A stretch of DNA of 64,000 nucleotides from SB11 sp037968475 (GCA_037968475.1 JBBKVO010000021.1:24385-88384), one strand, 5' to 3'. Numbered from the stretch's first letter, positions 43,480 to 52,698 are shown. The notes: generated by a model not told the origin, from the letters alone. Made by a program: numbers and translations.

Positions 43480-44079
43480 TTAGTTTACCGCCCTATTATA
43501 TAATGATTGCAACACCTGTGCTTCAGTGTTTAAAGCATCGTTTCTAAGCTTCTCAAGTAAAGTACGAACAGCCGCAATAGGAGCATGTTCAAACAGTTCA
43601 CTTTCCCACGTAATAGAAGCTTCATGATGGTCATCTTTAGCAAATAAATCACTTTTAACTTTACTTTTATCTTCATCATCTAAAAGACTTAAAAGCGCAT
43701 CTCTTGTATAATTTATTTTAGCTTTTAATATTGCCCCTTCACCACCATCAATAAATATTTTTTTACTAATAGAAATATTATCTTTTTCTAGCCCAACATT
43801 TTCTTCAATAACTAATTTAAGGCTATCAATATAAATTACAAATGCTGTCCCAATATTATCTGCCTTCAATCTATTATAATAATATTTACTATTAAGAGAA
43901 GGATTTACAGCATAAGCACTGTCAATCCTATCACACAATTTACTATTCATATCATCAATTAAAGATCCTGAACGTTTCATACTCTCATTCACTTTCTCAA
44001 ACGTATTAATAGCATCGTTTTTCGGCTTGTGACAAGAAGTAAAAACTAAAACAGAAAGTAAAAAAATATACAACCTCAT
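43480..44079 (-). CDS. GldM N-terminal periplasmic domain as a lipoprotein (split GldM, part N)
   Basis: 199 residues. In place of the GldM membrane helix it has a lipoprotein signal (FLLSVLVFTSC, Cys16). The rest matches only the first periplasmic domain of GldM: KLKIVIEENV-like helices, ILKAKINYTRDALLSLLDDE, SKVKSDLFAKDD, and TWESELFEHAPIAAVRTLLE, which is almost word for word the core GldM at the same place (TWESELFEHSPVAAVVTLFE). It ends at QVLQSLYNRAVN, the D1/D2 junction. It starts eight bases after the gene for the complementary half. A role in a non-motor or adaptor complex is inferred. Confidence 0.88.
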   Translation of the reverse strand: MRLYIFLLSVLVFTSCHKPKNDAINTFEKVNESMKRSGSLIDDMNSKLCDRIDSAYAVNPSLNSKYYYNRLKADNIGTAFVIYIDSLKLVIEENVGLEKDNISISKKIFIDGGEGAILKAKINYTRDALLSLLDDEDKSKVKSDLFAKDDHHEASITWESELFEHAPIAAVRTLLEKLRNDALNTEAQVLQSLYNRAVN

Positions 44080-44087
44080 ACAGCTAT

Positions 44088-45041
44088 TTATTTAACGGTT
44101 AACACAAATGGGTAGGCATCTTGAGTAATTGCAGGAGAAGTAACCTTTATATGGTCAATAATAACTCTATCGCCTTTACTTAGTTTACCAATTTCTTCTT
44201 GCACATTCTGAGGCAAATGTTCGACTTCACATTTAATTTCAATAGGTGCACTACCATCAGCTTTATATAAAGTAACTATAAAACTCTTTACGGTATATTG
44301 TAATCCATCAAAAGCGAAACTCTCACTATGAGAAGCACTAAGTTTAATAGATGATTTAATATCATCAGCGCTAGCCTCACTACCATTCTGTAAAGTACCC
44401 AATACCAAATCTAAACGAGGCAACATTTTTGCTCTAAAAAGCATTGAACCTACCGATTTATCAGCACCTTTTTCTGCTTTAGTCTTAACTAAAATTTTAA
44501 CATCACCTGCATTACTAACAGTTACAGCATAATTACCCCCGCCCAAACTTTTTAAATTACCATTTGCAATTGAAAGTATAACATTTTTAGGTTCTACACC
44601 AGGAACCAAAACTTTTATAGGGTTTTCAACCCCTATATAAAACACATTCATTGCACTGGAAACAAAAGTTACATTACTAGGTACTACATCAAACTCAGTA
44701 GCAAAAAATAGTTTTTTCACCTTATCACCTTCAAAATAGGTAATAAAGCCACTTACATTTTGTTTACCCTCATCCATGGCATAGGTAACATATTTGGCCT
44801 TCCCATCTTCTAATGGAATGTCTCTCCAACCATTAATATGTACCTCAGCCTTTTTATTGGTATCATAAGCCACTAAAAATATATCAGCTTCAAACTTATC
44901 TCCCGATAAAACAGCATTGCTTTTGGGTATTATCTTAGCTTCAAACTTATTGGGTACAATAGGCAGGGTATCAATATCAGTTTGAGCATTACCATAAAAG
45001 GTAGCCGAAAATATTGTCAATAGTAAAAAAGCAAATCTCAT
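44088..45041 (-). CDS. GldM C-terminal domains with own signal peptide (split GldM, part C)
   Basis: 317 residues with a Sec signal peptide (FAFLLLTIFSATFYGNAQ). The mature part starts at GldM domain 2 (AKIIPKSNAVLSGDKFEADI, matching AKIIPKSGFVISGGKFEADI in core GldM) and continues through MNVFYIGVENPIKVLVPGVE and VLGTLQNGS to the end of GldM. It lacks the membrane helix and domain 1, which are encoded by the next gene. It is the first gene of the accessory unit, just downstream of the gldN terminator. The beta domains of GldM bind the GldK/GldN ring, so this protein may do so without the motor. Confidence 0.88.
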   Translation of the reverse strand: MRFAFLLLTIFSATFYGNAQTDIDTLPIVPNKFEAKIIPKSNAVLSGDKFEADIFLVAYDTNKKAEVHINGWRDIPLEDGKAKYVTYAMDEGKQNVSGFITYFEGDKVKKLFFATEFDVVPSNVTFVSSAMNVFYIGVENPIKVLVPGVEPKNVILSIANGNLKSLGGGNYAVTVSNAGDVKILVKTKAEKGADKSVGSMLFRAKMLPRLDLVLGTLQNGSEASADDIKSSIKLSASHSESFAFDGLQYTVKSFIVTLYKADGSAPIEIKCEVEHLPQNVQEEIGKLSKGDRVIIDHIKVTSPAITQDAYPFVLTVK

Positions 45042-45082
45042 TCTTTATCCTTCTTTTATTTAATGGGTAAATTTAAAACAAA

Positions 45083-45106
45083 AAAGCCATCCCCAATGGG
45101 GATGGC
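45083..45106 (-). terminator. Terminator between gldN and the accessory operon
   Basis: AAGCCATCCCCA and TGGGGATGGCTT pair around a single base. On the minus strand this is followed by TTTTTTGTTTT. It lies 22 bases after the gldN stop and separates the core gldKLMN genes from the split-gldM unit. Confidence 0.85.
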
Positions 45107-45128
45107 TTTAAATATAGCTTTTTGGTGA

Positions 45129-45968
45129 TTAATATTCCCAAAGGTCATGCTCCATTTCAAAAAGTTTGTGCTTAATACGCTCACCTTCTAACAAGGCAGC
45201 CATATTATTATCTTTAAACTCTTCGTAATCAGCAATTTTGTAATCGTAAGCGTTCGACCATTTGATAATGTAACTGCTAAACATACGTTTTTCAAAAAAG
45301 TGAGCCATTGAAATACGTGCAGCATCATTAAAAGGGTTAAACATTTCTTGATTGGTTAATACTCTTTCGCGGGTTTCATCCCAACGAATCCAAAACAACG
45401 GGGTTTCAGGTAATTCTAAACCAGCTGCAATGGGTTTAAACATAGGTGCAATGGCTATGATGCGAACAATCATTACACTGTGTTTAGTATCAAAAATCCA
45501 ATCTTCCATTATGCGCCACTTCAAGATTTTTTCAGGATCAAATTCAGTGGTAATAACAGTATCAATCAAATCATATATATCATCCGGATTGTCAGGATTA
45601 GGTATTTGTTGGTTTTCTTTAATAGCACCTCTATCCGTTACCTCTTCGGCAGTAAACTGCGAAGCAAGTGAATCGTTGCGGTATGCTGTTAAAGTACCAT
45701 CTAATACCTTATCAAAAATGATTTTACCCATGTGGTTTCTAGGCCAAGTAAGGCAAAGATTTTGTTTTTCACGGGTATCAACAATCCTTTCAACCCTTTT
45801 TTGGTAGGCTACATCAGCCTCACGCAAGAATGGATAAGGAATTGCTTTACGTTCTTTCACCGCATCGTGAGAGAAAGTAAAATCTTCAAAATTTTGCTGT
45901 GCAGTGGCAGTAAATGAAACTGCAACAAGCAAAAAAGAAATTCCTATATATTTTTTAATACTGTTCAT
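45129..45968 (-). CDS. gldN: GldN, T9SS ring-associated protein
   Basis: 279 residues with a signal peptide (SFTATAQQ). Conserved GldN segments: LREADVAYQKRVERIVDTRE, LPETPLFWIRWDETRE, FNDAARISMAHFFEKRMF and a closing MEHDLWEY. In Flavobacterium and Porphyromonas, GldN/PorN associates with the lipoprotein GldK/PorK in large periplasmic rings at the outer membrane. It begins eight bases after gldM and ends at a terminator, making it the last gene of the core operon. Confidence 0.95.
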   Translation of the reverse strand: MNSIKKYIGISFLLVAVSFTATAQQNFEDFTFSHDAVKERKAIPYPFLREADVAYQKRVERIVDTREKQNLCLTWPRNHMGKIIFDKVLDGTLTAYRNDSLASQFTAEEVTDRGAIKENQQIPNPDNPDDIYDLIDTVITTEFDPEKILKWRIMEDWIFDTKHSVMIVRIIAIAPMFKPIAAGLELPETPLFWIRWDETRERVLTNQEMFNPFNDAARISMAHFFEKRMFSSYIIKWSNAYDYKIADYEEFKDNNMAALLEGERIKHKLFEMEHDLWEY

Positions 45969-45976
45969 AATAAAAT

Positions 45977-47512
45977 TTATCGAGCTGTAATAATTACAGG
46001 GTTCAGGTTACGAGTACCATCAGGGCCAGTAGCACGTATTTGGTCAAGTAATATCCTATCACCTGATTTTAAACCAGCAACCATTTGCAAAGCTGCGGGA
46101 GAAAGATTTGCACCACTGCCAGCAACAGTTCTAGGCTCACCCCTTTTAGGAACAAACAAGAACACATAGCTAACTACATTATACCTAACACCTTCAAAAG
46201 CAAAGCTTTCACCCAATGTTCCGTATATACGGTTGGCATTGGCACGTATAGTACCTACTGATTGTACTTCACCGTTTTGTAGGGTACCTAACTGAGCTTC
46301 GGGTTTTGGAATGGCACGTACACGGAATTTGGCAGCACCCATAGAGCGTGAAGCACCATCGTCTGTTTTAACCGTTACATTAATTGTAGCCTCGCCACGT
46401 TTGTTTACTTTGGCTATATAAGTAGTACCTGATTTTTTAATCAATGTACCGCCATTCATAGTTGCTGTAACTTTTTCTGGTGGGAAACCAGGTACTGAAA
46501 TAGATACAGGGTTATCCAAACCTATATACATTACGTTCATCGCATCTGCCGAAATAGTGGCAGCACCTTTAAACACAGTATATTGAGTTTCGAAAGGAAG
46601 TTGTTGTGTACCGTCCTTACCTTGAAAATCTATATATCCTTTAACGGTTTGTGTACCTTCACCAGCAGTAGCTGCTTCGTATTTAGCAACACCACCAACT
46701 GGTTTTATAGTATTTCCGTTTACAATAACATCATTACTTTGTTTTGAATCGTAAGCCACCAATAAAATGTCAGCTTCAAACTTACCACCCGAAATAACAA
46801 ATCCTGATTTAGGTATTATTTTAGCTACAACTTGATCAAAAGTTTGGCTTGATTTATCAATAGCTTTAGCTAGTGATGACAACACTTCTGCTTGTGTGTT
46901 TTTAGCATCGTTTTTAATCTTTTCAAACAATGTTACAACAGCAGCTACAGGTGAATGCTCAAACAATTCAGACTCCCAAGTTTGTGGTGCCTTTTTAGGA
47001 TCGTCATTAGCTATCAAATCCGATTTTATTCTTTTTCTATCGGCTGTATCTAAAAGCGCTAATAATTGTATGCGAGTATCGTTGATTTTCTTTTTCAACT
47101 CAGCTCCTTTACCTTCCTTAATAAGTAGTAGTGCATGAACTTCAATATTGTCGTTCACCACTAACTCTTCATCAGGATTATTATCGTCTTTACGTCCACC
47201 AACTTTGGTTTCAATATCCTTTTTTAAGTCGTTTACATACTTAATAAAATCGTTACCTATTTTTTCAGCTTTTTTAGCTTTTTCAAAATAAGGACCAACT
47301 TTTTCAGGACGTTTTGCAAAATCAGCAGCAAAAGCAGCTAATATGTCTTTATTTTTTTGGTCTATACTAACACCTGATTTACTCATTGATACTTCAACCA
47401 AGTGAAAGGCGTGTAAGATGTCTTTTGATACATTCAGAGCCAACAATGCTGTTAGCACCAAATACATCATATTAATCATCTTCTGCCTAACGGAAACTTT
47501 TCCTCCTGCCAT
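45977..47512 (-). CDS. gldM: GldM, T9SS motor and trans-periplasmic shaft
   Basis: 511 residues. The membrane helix RQKMINMMYLVLTALLALNV carries the conserved Arg9 that partners with GldL. The D1 domain is helical (residues ~40-220), followed by beta domains with KIIPKSGFVISGGKFEADIL, MNVMYIGLDNPVSISVPGFP and ESFAFEGVRYNV. GldL and GldM form a proton-driven rotary motor whose shaft spans the periplasm to drive secretion and gliding. It lies between gldL and gldN with gaps of 44 and 8 bases, a standard operon. Confidence 0.96.
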   Translation of the reverse strand: MAGGKVSVRQKMINMMYLVLTALLALNVSKDILHAFHLVEVSMSKSGVSIDQKNKDILAAFAADFAKRPEKVGPYFEKAKKAEKIGNDFIKYVNDLKKDIETKVGGRKDDNNPDEELVVNDNIEVHALLLIKEGKGAELKKKINDTRIQLLALLDTADRKRIKSDLIANDDPKKAPQTWESELFEHSPVAAVVTLFEKIKNDAKNTQAEVLSSLAKAIDKSSQTFDQVVAKIIPKSGFVISGGKFEADILLVAYDSKQSNDVIVNGNTIKPVGGVAKYEAATAGEGTQTVKGYIDFQGKDGTQQLPFETQYTVFKGAATISADAMNVMYIGLDNPVSISVPGFPPEKVTATMNGGTLIKKSGTTYIAKVNKRGEATINVTVKTDDGASRSMGAAKFRVRAIPKPEAQLGTLQNGEVQSVGTIRANANRIYGTLGESFAFEGVRYNVVSYVFLFVPKRGEPRTVAGSGANLSPAALQMVAGLKSGDRILLDQIRATGPDGTRNLNPVIITAR

Positions 47513-47556
47513 TTATACTCCCTTCGTGTTTTTTAGGTTAAAAAATAAATTATGGC

Positions 47557-48213
47557 TTAGGCGCTTTCTTTGCCCATAGCAGTTAACATACTACCGTAAA
47601 CGGTGTTAAGGCTTGACAAGTTTTTAGTAAGCCTGTTCATTTCAGCAGTTATGTGTTCTACTTGATCTTGGTAATCTTTAGTACCTTGAGATACAGTTGC
47701 AAGTGTATTCATTGCATCAGCAGCACGGTGGTATGATGAATTAACTTCTTCTAATGATTTAGATGCTTTTTGTACATTATCAGTATATTCTGAAGTTGCT
47801 ACAGAAGCATTGGTAAGATTTGCCATGCTTGATACATTATCACTAAGTGATTTCAAGCCTGTACCTAAACTACCAATCAAATCAGGAGATACTTTTGCTT
47901 CCTCAAGCATTTTGTCCAATTGTTGTGAAATTGAACCTTGGTCTTTAGTTTCTTTACGTGAAGCTTCGCTAGGCTCCATACCTGCTAACTCTGGATAAAC
48001 TAATGTCCAATCTGGTTCTTGGTGAGGTGGTTCAAAAGCAGATATGAAGAAAATTAATGCTTCAGTACCCAAACCGACGATAAGCATAGCATCTGCAAAC
48101 GGCCAGTGTTGGATTTTGAATAGTGCACCCACAATTACAACAGCGGCACCAATACCATACATTTTGGCCATTAAGTTTTTGCCGGTTTTGCTTTCAAAAA
48201 AGTTTTTGCTCAT
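47557..48213 (-). CDS. gldL: GldL, T9SS motor stator subunit
   Basis: 218 residues with two N-terminal membrane helices (about 17-35 and 41-60). Glu51, in LGTEALIFFIS, is in the place of the glutamate that matters for proton flow in GldL. The C-terminal half is a cytoplasmic helical/coiled region (residues 90-215) with SISQQLDKMLEEAKV and similar heptads. It is the only GldL gene in the window, although two full-length GldM genes are present. Confidence 0.95.
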   Translation of the reverse strand: MSKNFFESKTGKNLMAKMYGIGAAVVIVGALFKIQHWPFADAMLIVGLGTEALIFFISAFEPPHQEPDWTLVYPELAGMEPSEASRKETKDQGSISQQLDKMLEEAKVSPDLIGSLGTGLKSLSDNVSSMANLTNASVATSEYTDNVQKASKSLEEVNSSYHRAADAMNTLATVSQGTKDYQDQVEHITAEMNRLTKNLSSLNTVYGSMLTAMGKESA

Positions 48214-48334
48214 TTCTTTTGGTGTTTTAGGTTTTAAAGGATTTTTTGTTTAAAAGTATGTAACGCTAATATTAAATAAATTATTGCGTAGTTAAATAAA
48301 ATTCTAATAAGTTAAAAGTTATTGCTCAAAAAAG

Positions 48335-49597
48335 TTATTCACGGTCGCGATTAGAGCGGCCAACATAACTCATCACACAACGGAAACCGATGTATGATTT
48401 TGCAGTATCCTGAAATTCATAAACGCGACTTCCTGTTTGTATAAAGAATGACACATCTTTCCAAGAACCACCACGTATAACTTTACGTTTTAGTGATGGA
48501 GGATCGTTTTGATCAGCATTGTATTGCAAATCAGAGTTCAAATCGTGTGTTACTATATGTGATTCATCAGCATAAGCGCTAATCGTCCACTCAGATACAT
48601 TTCCGGCCATACCGTATAAACCATAATCGTTAGGGAAGTATGAGTACCCTCTAACAGGATATACACCACCATCAGCTTGGTAATCACCCCTACCCGGTTT
48701 AAAGTTGGCTAAGAAACAACCTTTAGAGTTACGGGTATAAGGCCCACCCCAAGGATACATACTACCATCACGTCCACCACGAGAAGCATATTCCCACTCA
48801 TATTCTGTAGGTAACCTAAATGGAGTAACCCTAGGCTCTTCAGCTTGTGTAACATAATAATCGTTTAGCAAACCAGAACGCCAGTGGCTAAATGCTTTGG
48901 CTTGATGCCAGTTGATACCTACTACAGGATAATCATCATATTTTGGGTGCCAGTAGTACATTTGGGTCATTGGCTCGTTGAAAGAGTATGTAAAATCTCT
49001 TACCCAAACCAATGTATCAGGATAAATCCTTACTCTTTCTTTTTTAATGAAGTCGCCACGGAAAGCATCTGGAGAAGCATTTGCTGCTGCTCTTAAATCA
49101 ATCCATTGGTATTCATACCAAAGTTTACGAGAATCAACACCTCTAACACCATAATATCTTTCGTTTTCAGGCACAAATAAATCTGCTTCTAACTGATCAA
49201 GGATATCAGGATCAGACCAATCTATAAACTCATCGCGGTTAATAAATTGCTGTCCAAAATCATTTTCAGTGATGTATGGGTCTTGCAAAATGTAACGAGC
49301 CATAGAGTCTACAACATATTCTACATACTGGCGATACTCGTTGTTTGTAATCTCGGTATCATCCATGTAAAAAGCAGTAACTGTAATTTGCTTGTTAGGT
49401 GCCCTGTGTGTAAAAAACACATCCATATCAGACTGGCCTGCATGGAAGGTACCTGTAGGAACGTAAACAGTTCCATACGGCTGGGGATGGAACCAAGGCC
49501 TACGACCCTGAACGCCAACTAGTTCGCCCTCCATGTTGTTTGCACAACCAGAAGCCAAAAGGGCAACAACCATTAGCATAAAAGTGAATTTTTTCAT
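48335..49597 (-). CDS. gldK: GldK, T9SS ring lipoprotein
   Basis: 420 residues from the ATG at 49595-49597. The upstream in-frame start adds 26 residues and would bury the signal sequence. The N-terminus is a lipoprotein signal (TFMLMVVALLASGC). The body is a formylglycine-generating-enzyme-like (FGE-sulfatase) fold: VPTGTFHAG, DTEITNNEYRQY, NWHQAKAFSHW, RLPTEYEWEYASRGG, GNVSEWT, VIRGGSWKD and a final SYIGFRCV. GldK/PorK lines the T9SS ring at the outer membrane with GldN. Upstream are porP/sprF and hemD. Confidence 0.95.
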   Translation of the reverse strand: MKKFTFMLMVVALLASGCANNMEGELVGVQGRRPWFHPQPYGTVYVPTGTFHAGQSDMDVFFTHRAPNKQITVTAFYMDDTEITNNEYRQYVEYVVDSMARYILQDPYITENDFGQQFINRDEFIDWSDPDILDQLEADLFVPENERYYGVRGVDSRKLWYEYQWIDLRAAANASPDAFRGDFIKKERVRIYPDTLVWVRDFTYSFNEPMTQMYYWHPKYDDYPVVGINWHQAKAFSHWRSGLLNDYYVTQAEEPRVTPFRLPTEYEWEYASRGGRDGSMYPWGGPYTRNSKGCFLANFKPGRGDYQADGGVYPVRGYSYFPNDYGLYGMAGNVSEWTISAYADESHIVTHDLNSDLQYNADQNDPPSLKRKVIRGGSWKDVSFFIQTGSRVYEFQDTAKSYIGFRCVMSYVGRSNRDRE

Positions 49598-49747
49598 CAC
49601 AAAGTTATTTTTCAATTTGGCAATATTAAAAATTTCCACAATACGTTCCAACATCTTATTTAATTTCTTACTCAAACTTCGGTCTTTTACTAATAAACGC
49701 TAAGGTAATATATTTTATTATACAGGTGTTAATAAAATGTGGATTAC

Positions 49748-50776
49748 CTAATATCCACCTAAGTATCTAGGATCAATTCTCCATTTAGGAGCACTAGGGG
49801 GAGGTGGAGTTATACTAAAACAATATGACGCAAATATTTCATGCGTACCACCGCCTGCTAAGCCTTTGGTAATGGGTATATCGTAAGAATAGCCTAAGTA
49901 AAAATTTTGTTTTACATAATAGCCCAATTGCAAAGCAAAGGCATCAAGTAAAGTACTTCTACCACCATCACGATAGCTTAAACCTGCTACATAAACTTGA
50001 TTTACCAACGCACGGCAGTTTAAATCAACCTGTGTGGTAGCAAAAATTGTTTTTACCCAAATATTTGGTTGTAAAATAACTCCACCACCCATTATTGGGT
50101 GCGAAGTGCTTGCTACTACATAAACGTTGGGAACAATAGCTACATCACGAGTTGCTGAAGCAACTTGGTAGCTAACTGTACCACCAGTTAAGTGAGTTGC
50201 AGAAAGTCCTAACTCAAAATTAGCCCAGTTGGGATTATTATAGTAAGCACCAAAACCTAAATCAAGTTTACGGCCTGATGTTACACCAGTAGGCACCAAA
50301 GGATCTCCTATGTCGTGCGGGTTGTAGTAACTACCATCAAATTCTTTTTGCAGCATACCTACGTCTAAACCAACTTGCAAACGGCTATAGTTTTGAAACT
50401 GATAATGAAAGGCATAGCTGGCCTTTACATTAATTGTACGCTCATAACCAACCGCATCGCTCATAAACGTAAAACCAACACCACCTTTTAGCATTTTAAC
50501 AGGTGCAGTAATGGTAGCAAAATAAGTTTGCGGGCCAACGGCTCTACGCTGAAGTGATTGCCCTGTTGGAGTCATATACTCCAAACTTTGGTCTTTATAC
50601 CCTGTCCACTGCCTATGTGCCAAAACGTTTGCGCAAATAGCATCTTTATACCCCGCCGACCCCGGATTAAACGCAATTTTATTTAGCATAAAATGTGTGT
50701 AGTACGGGTCTTGCTGGGCTTTAGCTGCTAGTGCAAAAGCAAAGACAAATAGAAATAAAGTAAATCTTTTTATCAT
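49748..50776 (-). CDS. PorP/SprF family type IX secretion outer-membrane protein
   Basis: 342 residues from the ATG at 50774-50776 (an earlier ATG would give an atypical N-terminus). A signal peptide (FLFVFAFALAAKA) is followed by QQDPYYTHFMLNKIAFNPG, the family hallmark, and an outer-membrane beta-barrel-like pattern to the end. PorP/SprF proteins help place type B sorting-domain substrates at the surface. Its position directly upstream of gldK, about 150 bases away on the same strand, is the usual T9SS arrangement. Substrates could be the type B proteins in this window. Confidence 0.93.
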   Translation of the reverse strand: MIKRFTLFLFVFAFALAAKAQQDPYYTHFMLNKIAFNPGSAGYKDAICANVLAHRQWTGYKDQSLEYMTPTGQSLQRRAVGPQTYFATITAPVKMLKGGVGFTFMSDAVGYERTINVKASYAFHYQFQNYSRLQVGLDVGMLQKEFDGSYYNPHDIGDPLVPTGVTSGRKLDLGFGAYYNNPNWANFELGLSATHLTGGTVSYQVASATRDVAIVPNVYVVASTSHPIMGGGVILQPNIWVKTIFATTQVDLNCRALVNQVYVAGLSYRDGGRSTLLDAFALQLGYYVKQNFYLGYSYDIPITKGLAGGGTHEIFASYCFSITPPPPSAPKWRIDPRYLGGY

Positions 50777-50901
50777 CGTTCGTCGGTTAGTTGTGATATG
50801 CGTAATATGCAAATATTAGCCATTAGCATCAATAATACAAGCACTGTTATATAATAAACGACGAAGGCAGATAAAAAATTTTACCTTTTACTGGAAATTT
50901 T

Positions 50902-51645
50902 TTACTTGTTTACCAATAGCACATATTTTTCAAGTGCCATTACCATTGATGGTGTTTCGGGTGTAGGTGCTGGAATGTTTATTGTAAGCTTAGCATCGGT
51001 AATAGCTTTTTGAGTAGCTGCCCCAAAACCTGCAATGCGGGTATCGTTTTGTTTAAACTCAGGGAAGTTTTCAAACAACGATTTAATGTCTGACGGACTA
51101 AAGAAAACTATAATATCATAGTTTACGTGCGTCAAATCGCTTAAATCGCTGGCTACCGTGCGGTACAATATGGTTTCTCTGTATTTCAGCTTGTTTTTCT
51201 TTAAAAAATCAGGCACTACAGGGTTGCGCACATCAGAGCAAGGGTATAGATAATTTTCTTTGGGATGGGCTTTTATCAAATCCAACAATTCTTTGGTGGT
51301 GCCTTTACCATAAAATACTTTACGCTTGCGCAGTACTATATACTTTTGTAGATAGTAGGCCATGCCTTCGTTCACACAAAAGTACTTCATATCAGCAGGC
51401 ATCTCCGTTTTATGATCGGTTGCTACTCTAAAAAAATTGTCGACGGCGTTACGGGAGTTAAAAATAACGGCTGTATAGTTCAACTCGTTAATCTTCTCTT
51501 TCCTAAGTTCTTTTCCCGGTATAGGTTCAACCTGTATAAATGGCCTGAAATCAATCTTCAAATTGTATTTCTCGGCAAAATCAAAAAATGGTGAACGCTC
51601 ACCCTCAGGGCGTGGTTGTGAAACCAATATGCTCTTTACTTTCAA
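50902..51645 (-). CDS. hemD: Uroporphyrinogen-III synthase
   Basis: 247 residues of HemD-like sequence: KVKSILVSQPRPEGERSPF, NELNYTAVIFNSRNAVDNFF, YLYPCSDVRN, YRTVASDLSDL, IVFFSPSDIKSLFENF, and IAGFGAATQKAI. It closes and rearranges hydroxymethylbilane to uroporphyrinogen III in haem synthesis in the cytosol. A hemD-DUF4271 pair beside porP/gldK is common in Bacteroidota. The DUF4271 gene ends nine bases before its start, so they share a transcript. Confidence 0.9.
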   Translation of the reverse strand: MKVKSILVSQPRPEGERSPFFDFAEKYNLKIDFRPFIQVEPIPGKELRKEKINELNYTAVIFNSRNAVDNFFRVATDHKTEMPADMKYFCVNEGMAYYLQKYIVLRKRKVFYGKGTTKELLDLIKAHPKENYLYPCSDVRNPVVPDFLKKNKLKYRETILYRTVASDLSDLTHVNYDIIVFFSPSDIKSLFENFPEFKQNDTRIAGFGAATQKAITDAKLTINIPAPTPETPSMVMALEKYVLLVNK

Positions 51646-51654
51646 GGTTTTAAT

Positions 51655-52671
51655 TTAACCGGTTTGTTCTATTACTAATTTAAAAACAGCCAAATATGGG
51701 GCTATTTCAAGGGCGCAAAGATATAAAATTAAATAGATAATAGAATGGGGGAAGGAATTATATACTTGCAAAAACACCCTTATCTGCTTCATTATTAAAT
51801 AAATAAGCACTCCTAAAGACACGTATAAAGGCAAAAATGGCGAGCTATAGCCCACAAATGCACTATTAATTAAAGTAAGAATAGGCAAAACAAAAATAGC
51901 TAGCCACATATTGCTTGATACAGTTACCTGAACCAATACGCCATAAGTATACTCGGCCTCTAGCACTGCCGCTGCCAGCATAATAGCTATATAACGTACC
52001 ATGTAAAAAACTGCTAATGCTAAAAAAATGAGCATAAAAGAAACCCAAGTAGTACCGCTAAACTGAAACTGAACAAAGTGCCGGCTAACAAACCAAATGA
52101 ATACGGTGTATATAAGTGCACACACCAATGTAGCCATCAGGTTGTATATATTAATGGGTGTATCGTGCTCGCGCAGGGCTTCATCACAATATTTTGGGTT
52201 AACGATGGATAGAAACAGCAGATTGAAAAACCGAATGTTGGCAAATTTTAAAAAAACCACTGCTACCAACACTACCAATACTATCCAAAACAGCCAAACA
52301 GGTACAGGCTTATTCCTAATATTGACCTCATTAGGCGGCGGAGTATCACTAAGGGCAGCTTTATGAAGGGCAGTATCGCTAAAATGGCCATAGAATAGCG
52401 CATTATTTAACACACTATCGTTAAGTACCGAATCTATAAACCGTTTATTTTGCAGGGCATAAAACAAAGAGTCTTTTGCCCAACGTTCAGGGTAAAGTGC
52501 TTGATATTCAAGGGCAATTGTATCGGGCAAAGCATTCCAATCCACCATTGGCGTATAGTCAGGCTTAAACACAATACTATCCTGCGTTTGCCCCAACAAG
52601 GGCAAACCCACTATAAAAAGGATAAGTAAACGAAGTTTATACAAGTGGTGCAACAATACAAAAATAGCCAT
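51655..52671 (-). CDS. DUF4271 membrane protein
   Basis: 338 residues from the ATG at 52669-52671; longer starts would overlap the divergent hemW. A signal peptide or first helix (LRLLILFIVGLPLLGQ) precedes a linker with several Asp/Ser, then about seven membrane helices (from residue ~125). The pattern (FFNLLFLSIVNPKYCDEALR) fits DUF4271, an uncharacterised inner-membrane family always near hemD in this phylum. Its function is unknown. Confidence 0.82.
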   Translation of the reverse strand: MAIFVLLHHLYKLRLLILFIVGLPLLGQTQDSIVFKPDYTPMVDWNALPDTIALEYQALYPERWAKDSLFYALQNKRFIDSVLNDSVLNNALFYGHFSDTALHKAALSDTPPPNEVNIRNKPVPVWLFWIVLVVLVAVVFLKFANIRFFNLLFLSIVNPKYCDEALREHDTPINIYNLMATLVCALIYTVFIWFVSRHFVQFQFSGTTWVSFMLIFLALAVFYMVRYIAIMLAAAVLEAEYTYGVLVQVTVSSNMWLAIFVLPILTLINSAFVGYSSPFLPLYVSLGVLIYLIMKQIRVFLQVYNSFPHSIIYLILYLCALEIAPYLAVFKLVIEQTG

Positions 52672-52683
52672 TAAGGGTTTACT

Positions 52684-52691
52684 TACCTTTG
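52684..52691 (+). promoter_or_regulatory. -7 box of hemW
   Basis: TACCTTTG matches TAnnTTTG and is seven bases from the hemW ATG, giving a nearly leaderless mRNA. Confidence 0.6.
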
Positions 52692-52698
52692 TAAAAAA

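Noticed and set aside
43480..45041. Split gldM as a sequencing error or simple nonsense mutation
   Set aside because: The C-terminal half is encoded upstream of the N-terminal half and both have separate export signals, so no single edit would restore one gene.
49598..49675. Longer start for gldK
   Set aside because: It puts 26 charged residues before an obvious lipoprotein signal.
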